In this document: positions 1 to 6,200 of the stretch, in pieces | How positions within the stretch are numbered: position 1 is the first letter of the stretch | How the letters are laid out: every line of letters begins with the position of its first letter | DNA from: Verrucomicrobiota bacterium | Lineage (GTDB): Bacteria > Verrucomicrobiota > Verrucomicrobiia > Opitutales > UBA953 | DNA: 7,125 nucleotides | Direction of reading: 5' to 3' | Assembly: GCA_009924535.1 (NCBI GenBank) | Contig: RFRI01000064.1 | Location: forward strand, 1 to 7,125 | Position numbers and translations under genes: made by a program | The notes under the pieces: generated by a model | Databases searched by the model: none | What the model was told of the DNA's origin: nothing | Seen by the model: the letters and a program-made list of their open reading frames with translations, nothing else

Positions 1-64
1 CGGTCCGTGGGGTCAATCCCTAGGCCCGAGGTTGCCTGCCAGCCCGCCGGGCGTAGGGTAAGGC
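1..64. other. Leader region before the aminotransferase
   Basis: No gene can be supported here. The stretch holds a short GC-rich inverted repeat (GCCCG at 42-46 and CGGGC at 48-52) and then GTAGGG at 53-58. An AGGG at 55-58 lies six bases before the ATG at 65 and is a plausible ribosome binding site. The in-frame TAA at 59-61 closes the aminotransferase frame upstream. A TAG at 21-23 could end a gene lying outside the window, but too little is visible to judge. I see no convincing -35/-10 promoter. Confidence 0.4.
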
Positions 65-1216
65 ATGCCTTCGACTGCCCGACGACTCGCCGGTTTCACC
101 GAATCCGTCATCCGCGGCATGACCCGCCTGGCTAACCAGCACGGGGCCATCAACCTGTCGCAGGGCTTCCCGGACTTCTCCCCGCCCGAGGAGCTCCTGG
201 CCGCCCTTGAGCGCGCCACGCGCGGGCCACATCACCAATACGCCGTCACCTGGGGTGCGCCACGTTTCCGCCAGGCCCTGGCCAAGAAGATCAACCGTTT
301 CAGCGGCCTGGCGATCGACCCCGACCAGCACCTCGTCGTGACCTGCGGCAGCACCGAAGCGATGATGGTCGCGATGATGACCGCCTGCAATCCGGGCGAC
401 AAGGTGATCGTCTTCTCGCCGTTCTACGAGAACTACGCCGCCGACGCCATCCTCTCCGGCGCCGAACCGATCTACGTGCCGCTGCGCGCACCGACGTTCG
501 ACTTCGATCCGGACGAGCTCGCCAAGGCCTTCGCCCAGAAGCCCAAGGCGATCATCGTGTGCAATCCCTCGAACCCGTGCGGCAAGGTCTTCACGCGCAC
601 CGAGCTCCTGACGATCCTGCGGCTGGCCGAGCAGCACGACGCGTTCGTCATCACCGACGAGCCTTACGAACACATCGTCTACGCGCCGAACACGCATGTC
701 CATTTCGCCGCGCTCCCCGGCGCCTTCGAACGCACCATCACCTGTAATTCGCTCTCGAAGACCTACTCCATCACGGGCTGGCGTCTCGGCTATGTCCAAG
801 CCGCTCCGCACGTCATCGCCCAAGCCCGTAAGGTGCACGACTTCCTGACCGTCGGTGCCGCCGCCCCGTTGCAGGAGGCCGCGGTGGCGGGTTTGGAGCT
901 GCCTGACTCCTATTACGCCGGCCTCGGCGAACTGTATGCCGCCAAGCGGACCTTGTTCACGTCGATCCTGAAGCAGACCGGACTGAAGTTCACCGAACCG
1001 CAGGGCGCCTATTATTCGCTGCTCGATATCTCTCCCCTCGGTTTCAAGACCGACACCGAAGCCGCCGAATGGATGATCAAGGAGATCGGCGTCGCCGGCG
1101 TGCCTGGTTCATCGTTCTTCCGCGAGCCGGAGCACCGCTACATCCGTTTCCACTTCGCCAAGAAGGAGGAGACGCTGCGCGCCGCCGGCGAGAAGTTGGC
1201 GAGAATCAAAAGGTAG
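65..1216 (+). CDS. Class I/II PLP-dependent aminotransferase
   Basis: This is a complete 383-residue cytosolic fold-type I aminotransferase, the usual length for the family. The PLP lysine is K232 in SLSKTYSITGWRLGY. Other family marks are the N-terminal INLSQGFPDF (29-38), GSTEAM (95-100), NPSNPCGKVFT (167-177) with its cofactor-contacting Asn, and TDEPYEHIVY (197-206), whose Asp and Tyr contact the PLP ring. R361 in RYIRFHF is the expected binder of the substrate alpha-carboxylate. The pattern resembles the kynurenine/glutamine/methionine aminotransferase branch, which moves an amino group from an amino acid to a 2-oxo acid. Substrate cannot be read from sequence, so no symbol is given. The ATG at 65 is the first start after the in-frame TAA at 59-61. 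The gene stands alone and converges with the three-gene block on the other strand. No catalytic residue appears to be missing. Confidence 0.93.
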   Translation: MPSTARRLAGFTESVIRGMTRLANQHGAINLSQGFPDFSPPEELLAALERATRGPHHQYAVTWGAPRFRQALAKKINRFSGLAIDPDQHLVVTCGSTEAMMVAMMTACNPGDKVIVFSPFYENYAADAILSGAEPIYVPLRAPTFDFDPDELAKAFAQKPKAIIVCNPSNPCGKVFTRTELLTILRLAEQHDAFVITDEPYEHIVYAPNTHVHFAALPGAFERTITCNSLSKTYSITGWRLGYVQAAPHVIAQARKVHDFLTVGAAAPLQEAAVAGLELPDSYYAGLGELYAAKRTLFTSILKQTGLKFTEPQGAYYSLLDISPLGFKTDTEAAEWMIKEIGVAGVPGSSFFREPEHRYIRFHFAKKEETLRAAGEKLARIKR

Positions 1217-1222
1217 GTGTCA

Positions 1223-1250
1223 GCGGTTGGCGGTTAGCGGTTGGCGGATA
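1223..1250. repeat. Tandem heptamer repeat, GCGGTTR, four units
   Basis: Four contiguous 7-bp units begin seven bases after the aminotransferase stop codon: GCGGTTG (1223-1229), GCGGTTA (1230-1236), GCGGTTG (1237-1243) and a diverged GCGGATA (1244-1250). The period is exact. The array is non-coding and is the first of three heptamer-type arrays in this gap. Heptanucleotide STRR repeats of heterocystous cyanobacteria are a known parallel in form, not evidence of kinship. Confidence 0.75.
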
Positions 1251-1259
1251 GGAAGATCA

Positions 1260-1282
1260 CGGAGCAAACGGAGACCGGAGAC
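1260..1282. repeat. Second heptamer repeat, CGGAGAC
   Basis: CGGAGAC occurs twice in perfect tandem (1269-1275 and 1276-1282). It is preceded by a diverged unit, CGGAGCA (1260-1266), set off by two extra bases. The array abuts the inverted-repeat element starting at 1287. It is short, so by itself it is weak. It gains weight because it shares the 7-bp period with the arrays on either side. Confidence 0.5.
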
Positions 1283-1286
1283 TCAG

Positions 1287-1373
1287 GTAGGGACGGCTCT
1301 CCGAGCCGTCCGTTCGTCTTACGAGATCCGTATGAAAATCGGCTCAACGGCGGGTTCGGAGAATCCGCCCTAC
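1287..1373. repeat. REPIN-like element: two inverted REP-type hairpins
   Basis: Two 28-bp units face each other across a 31-bp spacer: 1287-1314 on the plus strand and 1346-1373 on the minus strand. Read in the same direction they match at 21 of 28 positions, both starting GTAGGG and ending CCGTT. Each folds by itself. Unit one has a perfect 9-bp stem (1291-1299 with 1303-1311) around a TCC loop. Unit two has a 9-bp stem (1349-1357 with 1361-1369) around GGA, with one G-T pair. Most differences between the units lie in the stems and preserve pairing, as expected for selected hairpins. The spacer holds a small TACG/CGTA inverted repeat at 1320-1332. The layout is that of REP doublets (REPIN/BIME). 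It lies between convergent genes and could also aid transcription termination from either side. No RAYT transposase is present in the window. Confidence 0.7.
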
Positions 1374-1378
1374 CCATG

Positions 1379-1390
1379 GCATCGCGATGC
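1379..1390. repeat. Perfect 12-bp palindrome
   Basis: GCATCGCGATGC reads identically on both strands. A second palindrome, CCATGG at 1374-1379, overlaps its first base and directly follows the REPIN-like element. It could be a protein-binding dyad, or simply part of the mobile repeat module. Nothing in the window identifies a binding protein. Confidence 0.4.
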
Positions 1391-1408
1391 TCGGGAATCA
1401 GGCCCGGG

Positions 1409-1470
1409 ACCTGTACCTGTGCCTGAAGACCTGAACCAGAAACCCGAGGGCCGAGACCTGGGACCTGGAA
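1409..1470. repeat. Degenerate heptamer-like array, CAGGTYT (ACCTGRR on plus strand)
   Basis: Read on the minus strand, units of about seven bases near CAGGTYT run through this stretch. On the plus strand CCTG recurs at 1410, 1416, 1422, 1430, 1457 and 1464, with decayed versions at 1436 (CCAG), 1443 (CCCG) and 1451 (CCGA). Spacings are 6 to 8, averaging just under seven. The right half keeps the 7-bp step best. It looks like an eroded tandem array and carries no plausible gene. Confidence 0.6.
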
Positions 1471-1488
1471 AGTCTTTCTGCCAAGACT
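1471..1488 (-). terminator. Possible weak terminator hairpin after DUF1501 gene
   Basis: AGTCTT (1471-1476) and AAGACT (1483-1488) form a perfect 6-bp stem with a 6-base loop, 13 bp beyond the DUF1501 stop codon. On the minus strand, the direction of that gene, the stem is followed by TTCC and not by a T-tract, so a classical intrinsic terminator is not well supported. GTAGGGCGG (1490-1498, minus strand), the same head as the REP-like unit at 1346-1373, directly precedes it. The hairpin may therefore be part of a repeat and not a dedicated terminator. Confidence 0.35.
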
Positions 1489-1500
1489 ACCGCCCTACCT

Positions 1501-2928
1501 TCACCCGACGATCTTCTTATACGGCTCGCCTTCGTTCTGCGTCGGGCGTTCCGGACGGCCTTTGTAGCGATAGGTCAGGCCCATGTTGTCGATGCCGAGC
1601 AGCCAGAGGATGGTCGCGTGCAGGTCGTGGACGTGGAGAGGGTTCTCGACCGCGCGCAGGCCGAGGTCGTCGGTGCTGCCGATGGTCTGGCCGCCTTTGA
1701 CGCCGCCGCCAGCCATCCACATGGTGAAGCCGGTCGGGTTGTGGTCGCGCCCGTCGCCCTTCTCGGACATCGGGGTGCGGCCGAATTCGCCGCCCCAGAC
1801 GACGAGCGTGTCTTCGAGCAGGCCGCGGGACTTGAGGTCCTTCAGCAGGCCGGCGACGGGCTTGTCCATCGAGGCGCAGAGGCCGGCGTGATTGGATTCG
1901 ATCTTGGCGTGGGCGTCCCACTTGGAACCGGCGCCGTGGTAGACCTGCACGAAGCGCACGCCTTGCTCGACCATGCGGCGGGCGAGGAGGCAGAGGCGGC
2001 CCATGCCTTCGGTGGTCTTGTCGTCGAGGCCGTAGAGCGTGCGGGTGGCTTCGGTTTCGCCGGTCAGGTCGACGACGCCGGGGGCCTCGGCCTGCATGCG
2101 CGCGGCCATCTCGTAGCTGGCCAGGCGGGCGCCGAGTTCGGTGCGGTCAGGGTAGCGGGCCGCGAAATCCTTGTTCACGCTGTTGATCAGCCGGAGCTTC
2201 GACTTCTGCAGGTCGGCGCTGACCGCTTCGGGGGTGTTGAGGTTCGGGATCGGCTCGGAACCGCCGGAGATGCGCACGCCTTGGTAGATCGCCGGCATGA
2301 AGCCGGCGCCCCAGTTGCGCGGGCCGTTGATGACGGTGTTCTGGTTGTCCTGCATCACGATGAACGACGGCAGGTTATGATTCTCGGAACCGATGCCGTA
2401 GTTGATCCACGAGCCGAGCGACGGCTTGCCGGCGAGGATGGAGCCGGTGTTCATCTGGCAGACGCCGGCGGAGTGGTTGATGCCGTCGGCCTTGCAGGAG
2501 CGGATGACCGCGAGGTCGTCGGCGCAGGAGGCGATGTGCGGGATCCAGTCCGAGAACCATTGGCCGGACTGGCCGTGCTGCTTCCACTCGCGCTTCGAGG
2601 CGAGGAGGGGAGAGCGCGATTCGCCCATGGCGGTGATCACGGAGCCGAAGCTGTCCGGCAGGCTCTGTCCGGCGAGCTGGTTAAGCAGGGGCTTCGGGTC
2701 GTAGAGGTCCATCTGCGACGGACCGCCTTCCATGAAGAGGAAGATCACGCGCTTGGCGCGCGGCTTGATGTGCCCGACGCCGGGCTGCGGCGGCGTGTCG
2801 GCGGAAGGGACGATGTCCTTGGCGAGCAGGTCGCTGAAGGCCATGGCGCCAAGGCCGAGGCCGGCGCTGAAGAGGAAGTCGCGACGCGAGGTGGTCGCTT
2901 CGATGCGATGGCAGCGTGGGTCGTTCAT
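1501..2928 (-). CDS. Tat-exported DUF1501 family protein
   Basis: This 475-residue DUF1501 protein is relatively complete and belongs to the alkaline-phosphatase/sulfatase-like superfamily; the reaction is not established. The N-terminus carries a twin-arginine signal, TTSRRDFLFSAGLG (RR at 15-16) followed by a hydrophobic run, so export of a folded, metal-loaded protein is expected. Family motifs follow in order: RVIFLFMEGGPSQMDLYDPKP near 60-80, WDAH at 337-340, VVWGGEFGRTP near 376-386, GRDHNP at 393-398 and DLHATILWLLG near the C-terminus. Asp and His residues in these motifs are the likely metal ligands. The cysteine-type CxPxR sulfatase nucleophile is absent, so a formylglycine sulfatase is unlikely. 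I chose the ATG at 2928 over the upstream one at 2970 because it overlaps the preceding stop codon as ATGA and puts the RR pair at a normal distance from the start. The upstream start would run deep into the preceding gene. It is the last gene of the leftward block. Confidence 0.9.
   Translation of the reverse strand: MNDPRCHRIEATTSRRDFLFSAGLGLGAMAFSDLLAKDIVPSADTPPQPGVGHIKPRAKRVIFLFMEGGPSQMDLYDPKPLLNQLAGQSLPDSFGSVITAMGESRSPLLASKREWKQHGQSGQWFSDWIPHIASCADDLAVIRSCKADGINHSAGVCQMNTGSILAGKPSLGSWINYGIGSENHNLPSFIVMQDNQNTVINGPRNWGAGFMPAIYQGVRISGGSEPIPNLNTPEAVSADLQKSKLRLINSVNKDFAARYPDRTELGARLASYEMAARMQAEAPGVVDLTGETEATRTLYGLDDKTTEGMGRLCLLARRMVEQGVRFVQVYHGAGSKWDAHAKIESNHAGLCASMDKPVAGLLKDLKSRGLLEDTLVVWGGEFGRTPMSEKGDGRDHNPTGFTMWMAGGGVKGGQTIGSTDDLGLRAVENPLHVHDLHATILWLLGIDNMGLTYRYKGRPERPTQNEGEPYKKIVG
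2925..2928 (-). promoter_or_regulatory. ATGA stop-start overlap (translational coupling)
   Basis: The DUF1501 start codon ATG (2928-2926) overlaps the TGA (2927-2925) of the cytochrome gene. The bases before this ATG show no clear purine-rich ribosome binding site at normal spacing. Re-initiation by ribosomes finishing the upstream gene is therefore the likely mode of translation, which would tie the amounts of the two proteins together. Confidence 0.75.
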
Positions 2929-5900
2929 TCGACGTAGAGGAATTCGGAGGAGTTGAGCAAGGCGTGGCACAGTGCGGCCAGCGGCGCGTTGGCCGTCTTG
3001 GCTTCGGGGACGGCGACCTTGACCGTGCCGATGGCCAGGTCGCGTCCCTTGCCGGAGGAGTCGCGCATCGTGCCGGTCTTGTTCTCGAAGCGCCAGAAGC
3101 CGAGCGCGCTCGGCTTGACGTCTTCGTTGGCGTAGAGGAGCGCCTGGTCGTCGAGCGCCCCGGCGCTCAGGCGGACGTCGTCGATCACGCCGTGGAATGA
3201 ACTTTCGCGGTCGGCGCCCTTGCCACCGAGCTGGATCGGCAGGGCCGCCGTGCGCACTCCGGTGAGGTTCGTGGCGACGCGGTCATGGAGCAGGGGCTCG
3301 TCGTCGTTGGCGAGGTCCTTGAGGGTGAAACTCACTTCGCCCGGGCCGTTCTTATCGGCATAGCGCACGGCGGCCGCGACGTAGTAGGGCTTGTTCATCT
3401 CGATGCGCAGGTTCGAGAACTGGACGGCCTCGCCTACCTTGCCGTCGTTGAGCGGTCCGATGGCCTGGAGCACGAGCACGCGCGGGGCGCGGCGGGATTT
3501 CTGGCCGGTCACGCCGAACTGCCAGTAGCCATCCTTGCCCTTGCCGTCTTGGGCGGCGATCACCCGGACGGCGCCGGTTTCGCTGACCGTGCGGGGCACG
3601 ATGACGGCCTCGATCGTGAAGCCTTGGGCGAAGTCGGCCTCGGTCGCGCCGCGGGCGACGAACGGCTTGCGGTGGCCGGCGTCCATGTGGGCGCCTTGTC
3701 CGTCGCGGAAGGGGACTTTCTCCGGCTGGAAGTCGTTGGCGACGGCGGCGTCCACGGATGCGGAGTTCTTCTGCGAGCGGACTTCCTTAAGGAAGGACGC
3801 GGAACGCGCGGCCTCGTCCGCGGAGGGCGTGCGGGCGTACAGCACCTGGTAGAGCCGGCGGACCTGGGCGGCTTCGTCCCCGGGGGCTTCCTTGGCGATA
3901 CGTGCGGCCAGGATCTCGCCACGCTTGAGCATGAACGGGCTGTTGAGCAGCAGTAGCGACTGGATCGGGGTCGTGGTGACGTCGCGGGACGAGGCGCTGC
4001 TGAACCATTGAGGCGCGTCGAAGACGTCGGCCAGCGGGTCGCGGTTGTTGCGCATGATGCGCGTGAAGATGCTGCGGACGGGTTCGCCGTAGACGACGCT
4101 CGGTCCGGCTTGCTTGTCGGTCTTCAGGTCTCCGCAGGCGGTGAAGACGGCGTCACGGATCTGCTCGGCTTCGAGGCGCTGGGGTTGGAAGCGCCAGAGC
4201 AGGACGTTCTGCGGATCTTTGAGCTGACCGTCCTTAGGGGAGGGGTGTTGCGAAGATCGACGGTAGGCGGCGCTCGTCAGGATGAGGCGATGCATGGCCT
4301 TCTGGTCCCAGCCTTTCTCCATGAACTCCGCGGAGAGCCAGTCGAGCAGCTCGGGGTGGGAGGGCGGTTCGCCGAGTCGTCCGAAGTCGCTTGCGTAGGG
4401 CGCCAGGCCACGCCGGAAGTTGAGCTGCCAAAGGCGGTTCATCGCGAGACGGGCGGTGAAGGGGTTCGACTTCTCGGTCAGCCAGCGGGCGAGCACGGTG
4501 CGGCGGCCGGTGGAGCTCCCGTCGGCCGGCGGCGTGATCGCGGCCGGCTCGGCGGGGTAGCTGGCGCTGAGGACGGTGAGGAAGGCCGGCGGGACGACGG
4601 TGTTCTTCTTCGGGATCACCGCATCGACGCCTTGCGCACCGGTCTCACGGACGGTGAGCACGAAGGGCGGGTCTTCCGGCTTTTGCTTGTCGTGCTCGGC
4701 CAGTTGGCGCTTCAGGTCGGCATGCTTCACGCTGTCGGCGCCCTTAATCGAGCGGTCGAGGCGGGCGTATTCGTAGTCGACCTGCCGCCAAGCGAGCTCG
4801 GCGATCTGCTTCTCGTAAGGGGTGCGCTGGGCGTCCGGCTTGGCGATCATCTCCTGGATATCTTCCGGGAACATCTTCACGGCTTTGCTGGTCGCGTCGG
4901 CGCGGTATTTCTTCTCGAGCGCGGCGATCTCATCGGTGATCGACTTCGTCTCCTTTTCCCAACCGGCCAGCTTGCGGGCGTGTTCGCTGGCTTCCTTTGG
5001 CGTCCAGGCGGCGCGATTCTCGACGGGCAGGGTGTTGGTGAAGAAACTGCGAAGGGCGAAGTAGTCGCGCTGGAGGATCGGGTCGAACTTATGGTCGTGG
5101 CAGCGGGCGCACTGCATGCCGGCTCCGAGGAACACGTCGCCGGTGGTGTCGGTCAGGTCGTTGAGGATGTTCTCCCACTGGCCGCGTGCGTCGCGGTTGT
5201 TGTATTCGTAGATCCAGTGACGGAGGTAGCCGAGGGCGGTGAGCGCCTGCGGGTCGCCCGGGAAGAGTTCGTCGCCCGCGATCTGTTCCTGGATGAAGCG
5301 GTCGTAGGGCTTGTTGTCGTTGTAGGCCTTGATGACGTAATCGCGGTAGCGCCAGGCGGCCGGGCGGAAGTCGTCGATGCGGAAGCCATCGCTGTCGGCG
5401 TAGCGAACCAGGTCGAGCCACGCGCGGGCCATGCGCTGTCCGTAGGCAGGTGAAGCCAGTAGTCGGTCGACGAGTTTCTCGTAAGCGAGCGGGTCGGCGG
5501 ACTTAACGAAGGCGGTGACTTCTTCAGGCGTCGGAGGCAGGCCAGTCGTATCGAACGTGACGCGGCGGATGAGGACGGAGCGATCGGCTTCGGCGGAAGG
5601 CGTCAGGCCTTCCTTGGCGAGACGGGCGTCGATGAACCGATCGATGGGATGGGCGGAATTACCGGCGGGAAGTTCGGGGAGCTTGACGGCTTGGTAGGCC
5701 CACCAGCCTTTTTCCTTAGCGCCGATGGTGCCGGGGAGGTAGCGACCGGCGACGGGCGCCTTGGTGCGGCTCTTCGGCCACGTCGCGCCGGATTTAACCC
5801 AGTCTTGGAGGAGAGTGACTTCGTCCTTCGTCAGACGATCGCCTTTCGGCGGCATCATCTTCTCTGGGTCGGTCTCGAGGATATTCTGCAGGAAAAGGCT

Positions 5901-6140
5901 CTTGGCCGGGTCGCCAGGAAGAAGGGCTGCGCCGCCGTCGCCGCCGGTGGTGAGGCCGGCCAGGCTGTCCATGACCAAACCGCCCTTGTTCTTGCCCGCG
6001 GAGTGGCTGTGGCACTTGAAGCAACGGGAGTCCAGCAAGGCGACGGCCTTCTCGGCCTGGGCGTTATCCGCGGCCAGCAGGGGGCTGACGGCTGCGGCCA
6101 GCAGGCAGAAGGCGGACAGGGTGAACGGTCGCAAAGGCAT
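2925..6140 (-). CDS. Planctomycete-type cytochrome c protein (PSCyt1-DUF1549-DUF1553) with LamG-like insert
   Basis: This is a large exported protein of 1071 residues. Residues 1-23 form a Sec signal peptide ending LLA-AD. The PSCyt1 domain follows, with haem motif CFKCH at 40-44 and the likely axial methionine in EKMMPPKGD (M95 or M96), ending near GATWP (about 122). DUF1549 spans about 163-370, with HPIDRFIDARL, TGLPPTPEEV and a second haem-type motif, CARCH at 344-348, in CARCHDHKFDPI. Residues 380-480 are charged, partly coiled-coil-like. DUF1553 runs from about 545 to 785 (RWLTEKSNPFTARLAMNRLW; DVTTTPIQSLLLLNSPFM). A beta-rich LamG/concanavalin-like segment (about 800-1045) then precedes a final ALCHALLNSSEFLYVE, the usual DUF1553 end. 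The insert may bind sugar, and the haems suggest electron transfer, but the reaction is unknown. GAGG (6149-6152) sits eight bases before the start. The gene follows the pectate lyase by 60 bp and overlaps the DUF1501 gene by four. Confidence 0.92.
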   Translation of the reverse strand: MPLRPFTLSAFCLLAAAVSPLLAADNAQAEKAVALLDSRCFKCHSHSAGKNKGGLVMDSLAGLTTGGDGGAALLPGDPAKSLFLQNILETDPEKMMPPKGDRLTKDEVTLLQDWVKSGATWPKSRTKAPVAGRYLPGTIGAKEKGWWAYQAVKLPELPAGNSAHPIDRFIDARLAKEGLTPSAEADRSVLIRRVTFDTTGLPPTPEEVTAFVKSADPLAYEKLVDRLLASPAYGQRMARAWLDLVRYADSDGFRIDDFRPAAWRYRDYVIKAYNDNKPYDRFIQEQIAGDELFPGDPQALTALGYLRHWIYEYNNRDARGQWENILNDLTDTTGDVFLGAGMQCARCHDHKFDPILQRDYFALRSFFTNTLPVENRAAWTPKEASEHARKLAGWEKETKSITDEIAALEKKYRADATSKAVKMFPEDIQEMIAKPDAQRTPYEKQIAELAWRQVDYEYARLDRSIKGADSVKHADLKRQLAEHDKQKPEDPPFVLTVRETGAQGVDAVIPKKNTVVPPAFLTVLSASYPAEPAAITPPADGSSTGRRTVLARWLTEKSNPFTARLAMNRLWQLNFRRGLAPYASDFGRLGEPPSHPELLDWLSAEFMEKGWDQKAMHRLILTSAAYRRSSQHPSPKDGQLKDPQNVLLWRFQPQRLEAEQIRDAVFTACGDLKTDKQAGPSVVYGEPVRSIFTRIMRNNRDPLADVFDAPQWFSSASSRDVTTTPIQSLLLLNSPFMLKRGEILAARIAKEAPGDEAAQVRRLYQVLYARTPSADEAARSASFLKEVRSQKNSASVDAAVANDFQPEKVPFRDGQGAHMDAGHRKPFVARGATEADFAQGFTIEAVIVPRTVSETGAVRVIAAQDGKGKDGYWQFGVTGQKSRRAPRVLVLQAIGPLNDGKVGEAVQFSNLRIEMNKPYYVAAAVRYADKNGPGEVSFTLKDLANDDEPLLHDRVATNLTGVRTAALPIQLGGKGADRESSFHGVIDDVRLSAGALDDQALLYANEDVKPSALGFWRFENKTGTMRDSSGKGRDLAIGTVKVAVPEAKTANAPLAALCHALLNSSEFLYVE

Positions 6141-6146
6141 CGGGGG

Positions 6147-6164
6147 ACCCTCTATTTGAAGGGT
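6147..6164 (-). promoter_or_regulatory. Ribosome binding site of cytochrome gene, inside a small stem
   Basis: On the minus strand AGAGGG (6153-6148) precedes the ATG at 6140, with eight bases between GAGG and ATG, which is good Shine-Dalgarno spacing. The same bases can pair: ACCCT (6164-6160) is complementary to AGGGT (6151-6147) across an 8-base loop. A 5-bp stem could thus partly mask the site. The stem is short, so regulation by it is only a possibility. Confidence 0.45.
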
Positions 6165-6180
6165 GCAGTCTGAGACTGCA
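6164..6180. repeat. 17-bp palindrome between lyase and cytochrome genes
   Basis: TGCAGTCT (6164-6171) and AGACTGCA (6173-6180) are perfect complements around one central G. The palindrome lies in the 60-bp spacer, 20 bp after the pectate lyase stop. In RNA it would form a hairpin with a tight loop of a few bases. No T-tract follows on the minus strand, so it does not look like an intrinsic terminator. It may shape mRNA processing or stability, bind a protein as a dyad, or be a small dispersed repeat. Confidence 0.6.
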
Positions 6181-6200
6181 AGCCGAGGCCGAAGGTTCCT

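Noticed and set aside
53..58. GTAGGG before the aminotransferase as another REP head
   Set aside because: The hexamer also occurs inside coding sequence (for example near 4395), and here no matching stem or CCGTT tail follows.
20..838. Open frame on the minus strand, 272 codons, opposite the aminotransferase gene
   Set aside because: Antisense to a complete, well-conserved aminotransferase. The product is low-complexity Gly/Val/Arg/Asp-rich and matches nothing I know.
1217..1500. CRISPR array in the repeat-rich gap
   Set aside because: Repeats are 7-bp tandems and one inverted pair. There are no identical 23-50 bp direct repeats with regular spacers and no cas genes nearby.
1227..1700. Plus-strand open frame of 157 codons across the intergenic gap
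   Set aside because: It is translated from repeat DNA and then from the antisense of the DUF1501 C-terminus. It has no ribosome binding site and no motif.
1618..2937. Long open frame on the plus strand, 439 codons, opposite the DUF1501 gene
   Set aside because: It lies wholly antisense to a clearly recognisable gene. Its translation is rich in Gly, Ala, Val, Arg, Asp and Glu with no family motif, as expected when GC-rich codons are read in the complementary frame.
2929..2970. Upstream ATG for the DUF1501 protein, adding 14 residues
   Set aside because: It would overlap the cytochrome gene by 46 bp and put extra arginine-rich residues before the Tat signal. The ATGA-coupled start at 2928 is the better choice.
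4008..5453. Long open frame on the plus strand, 481 codons, opposite the cytochrome gene
   Set aside because: Same pattern: antisense to conserved DUF1549/DUF1553 coding sequence, skewed composition and no recognisable domain. It is a codon-bias shadow.
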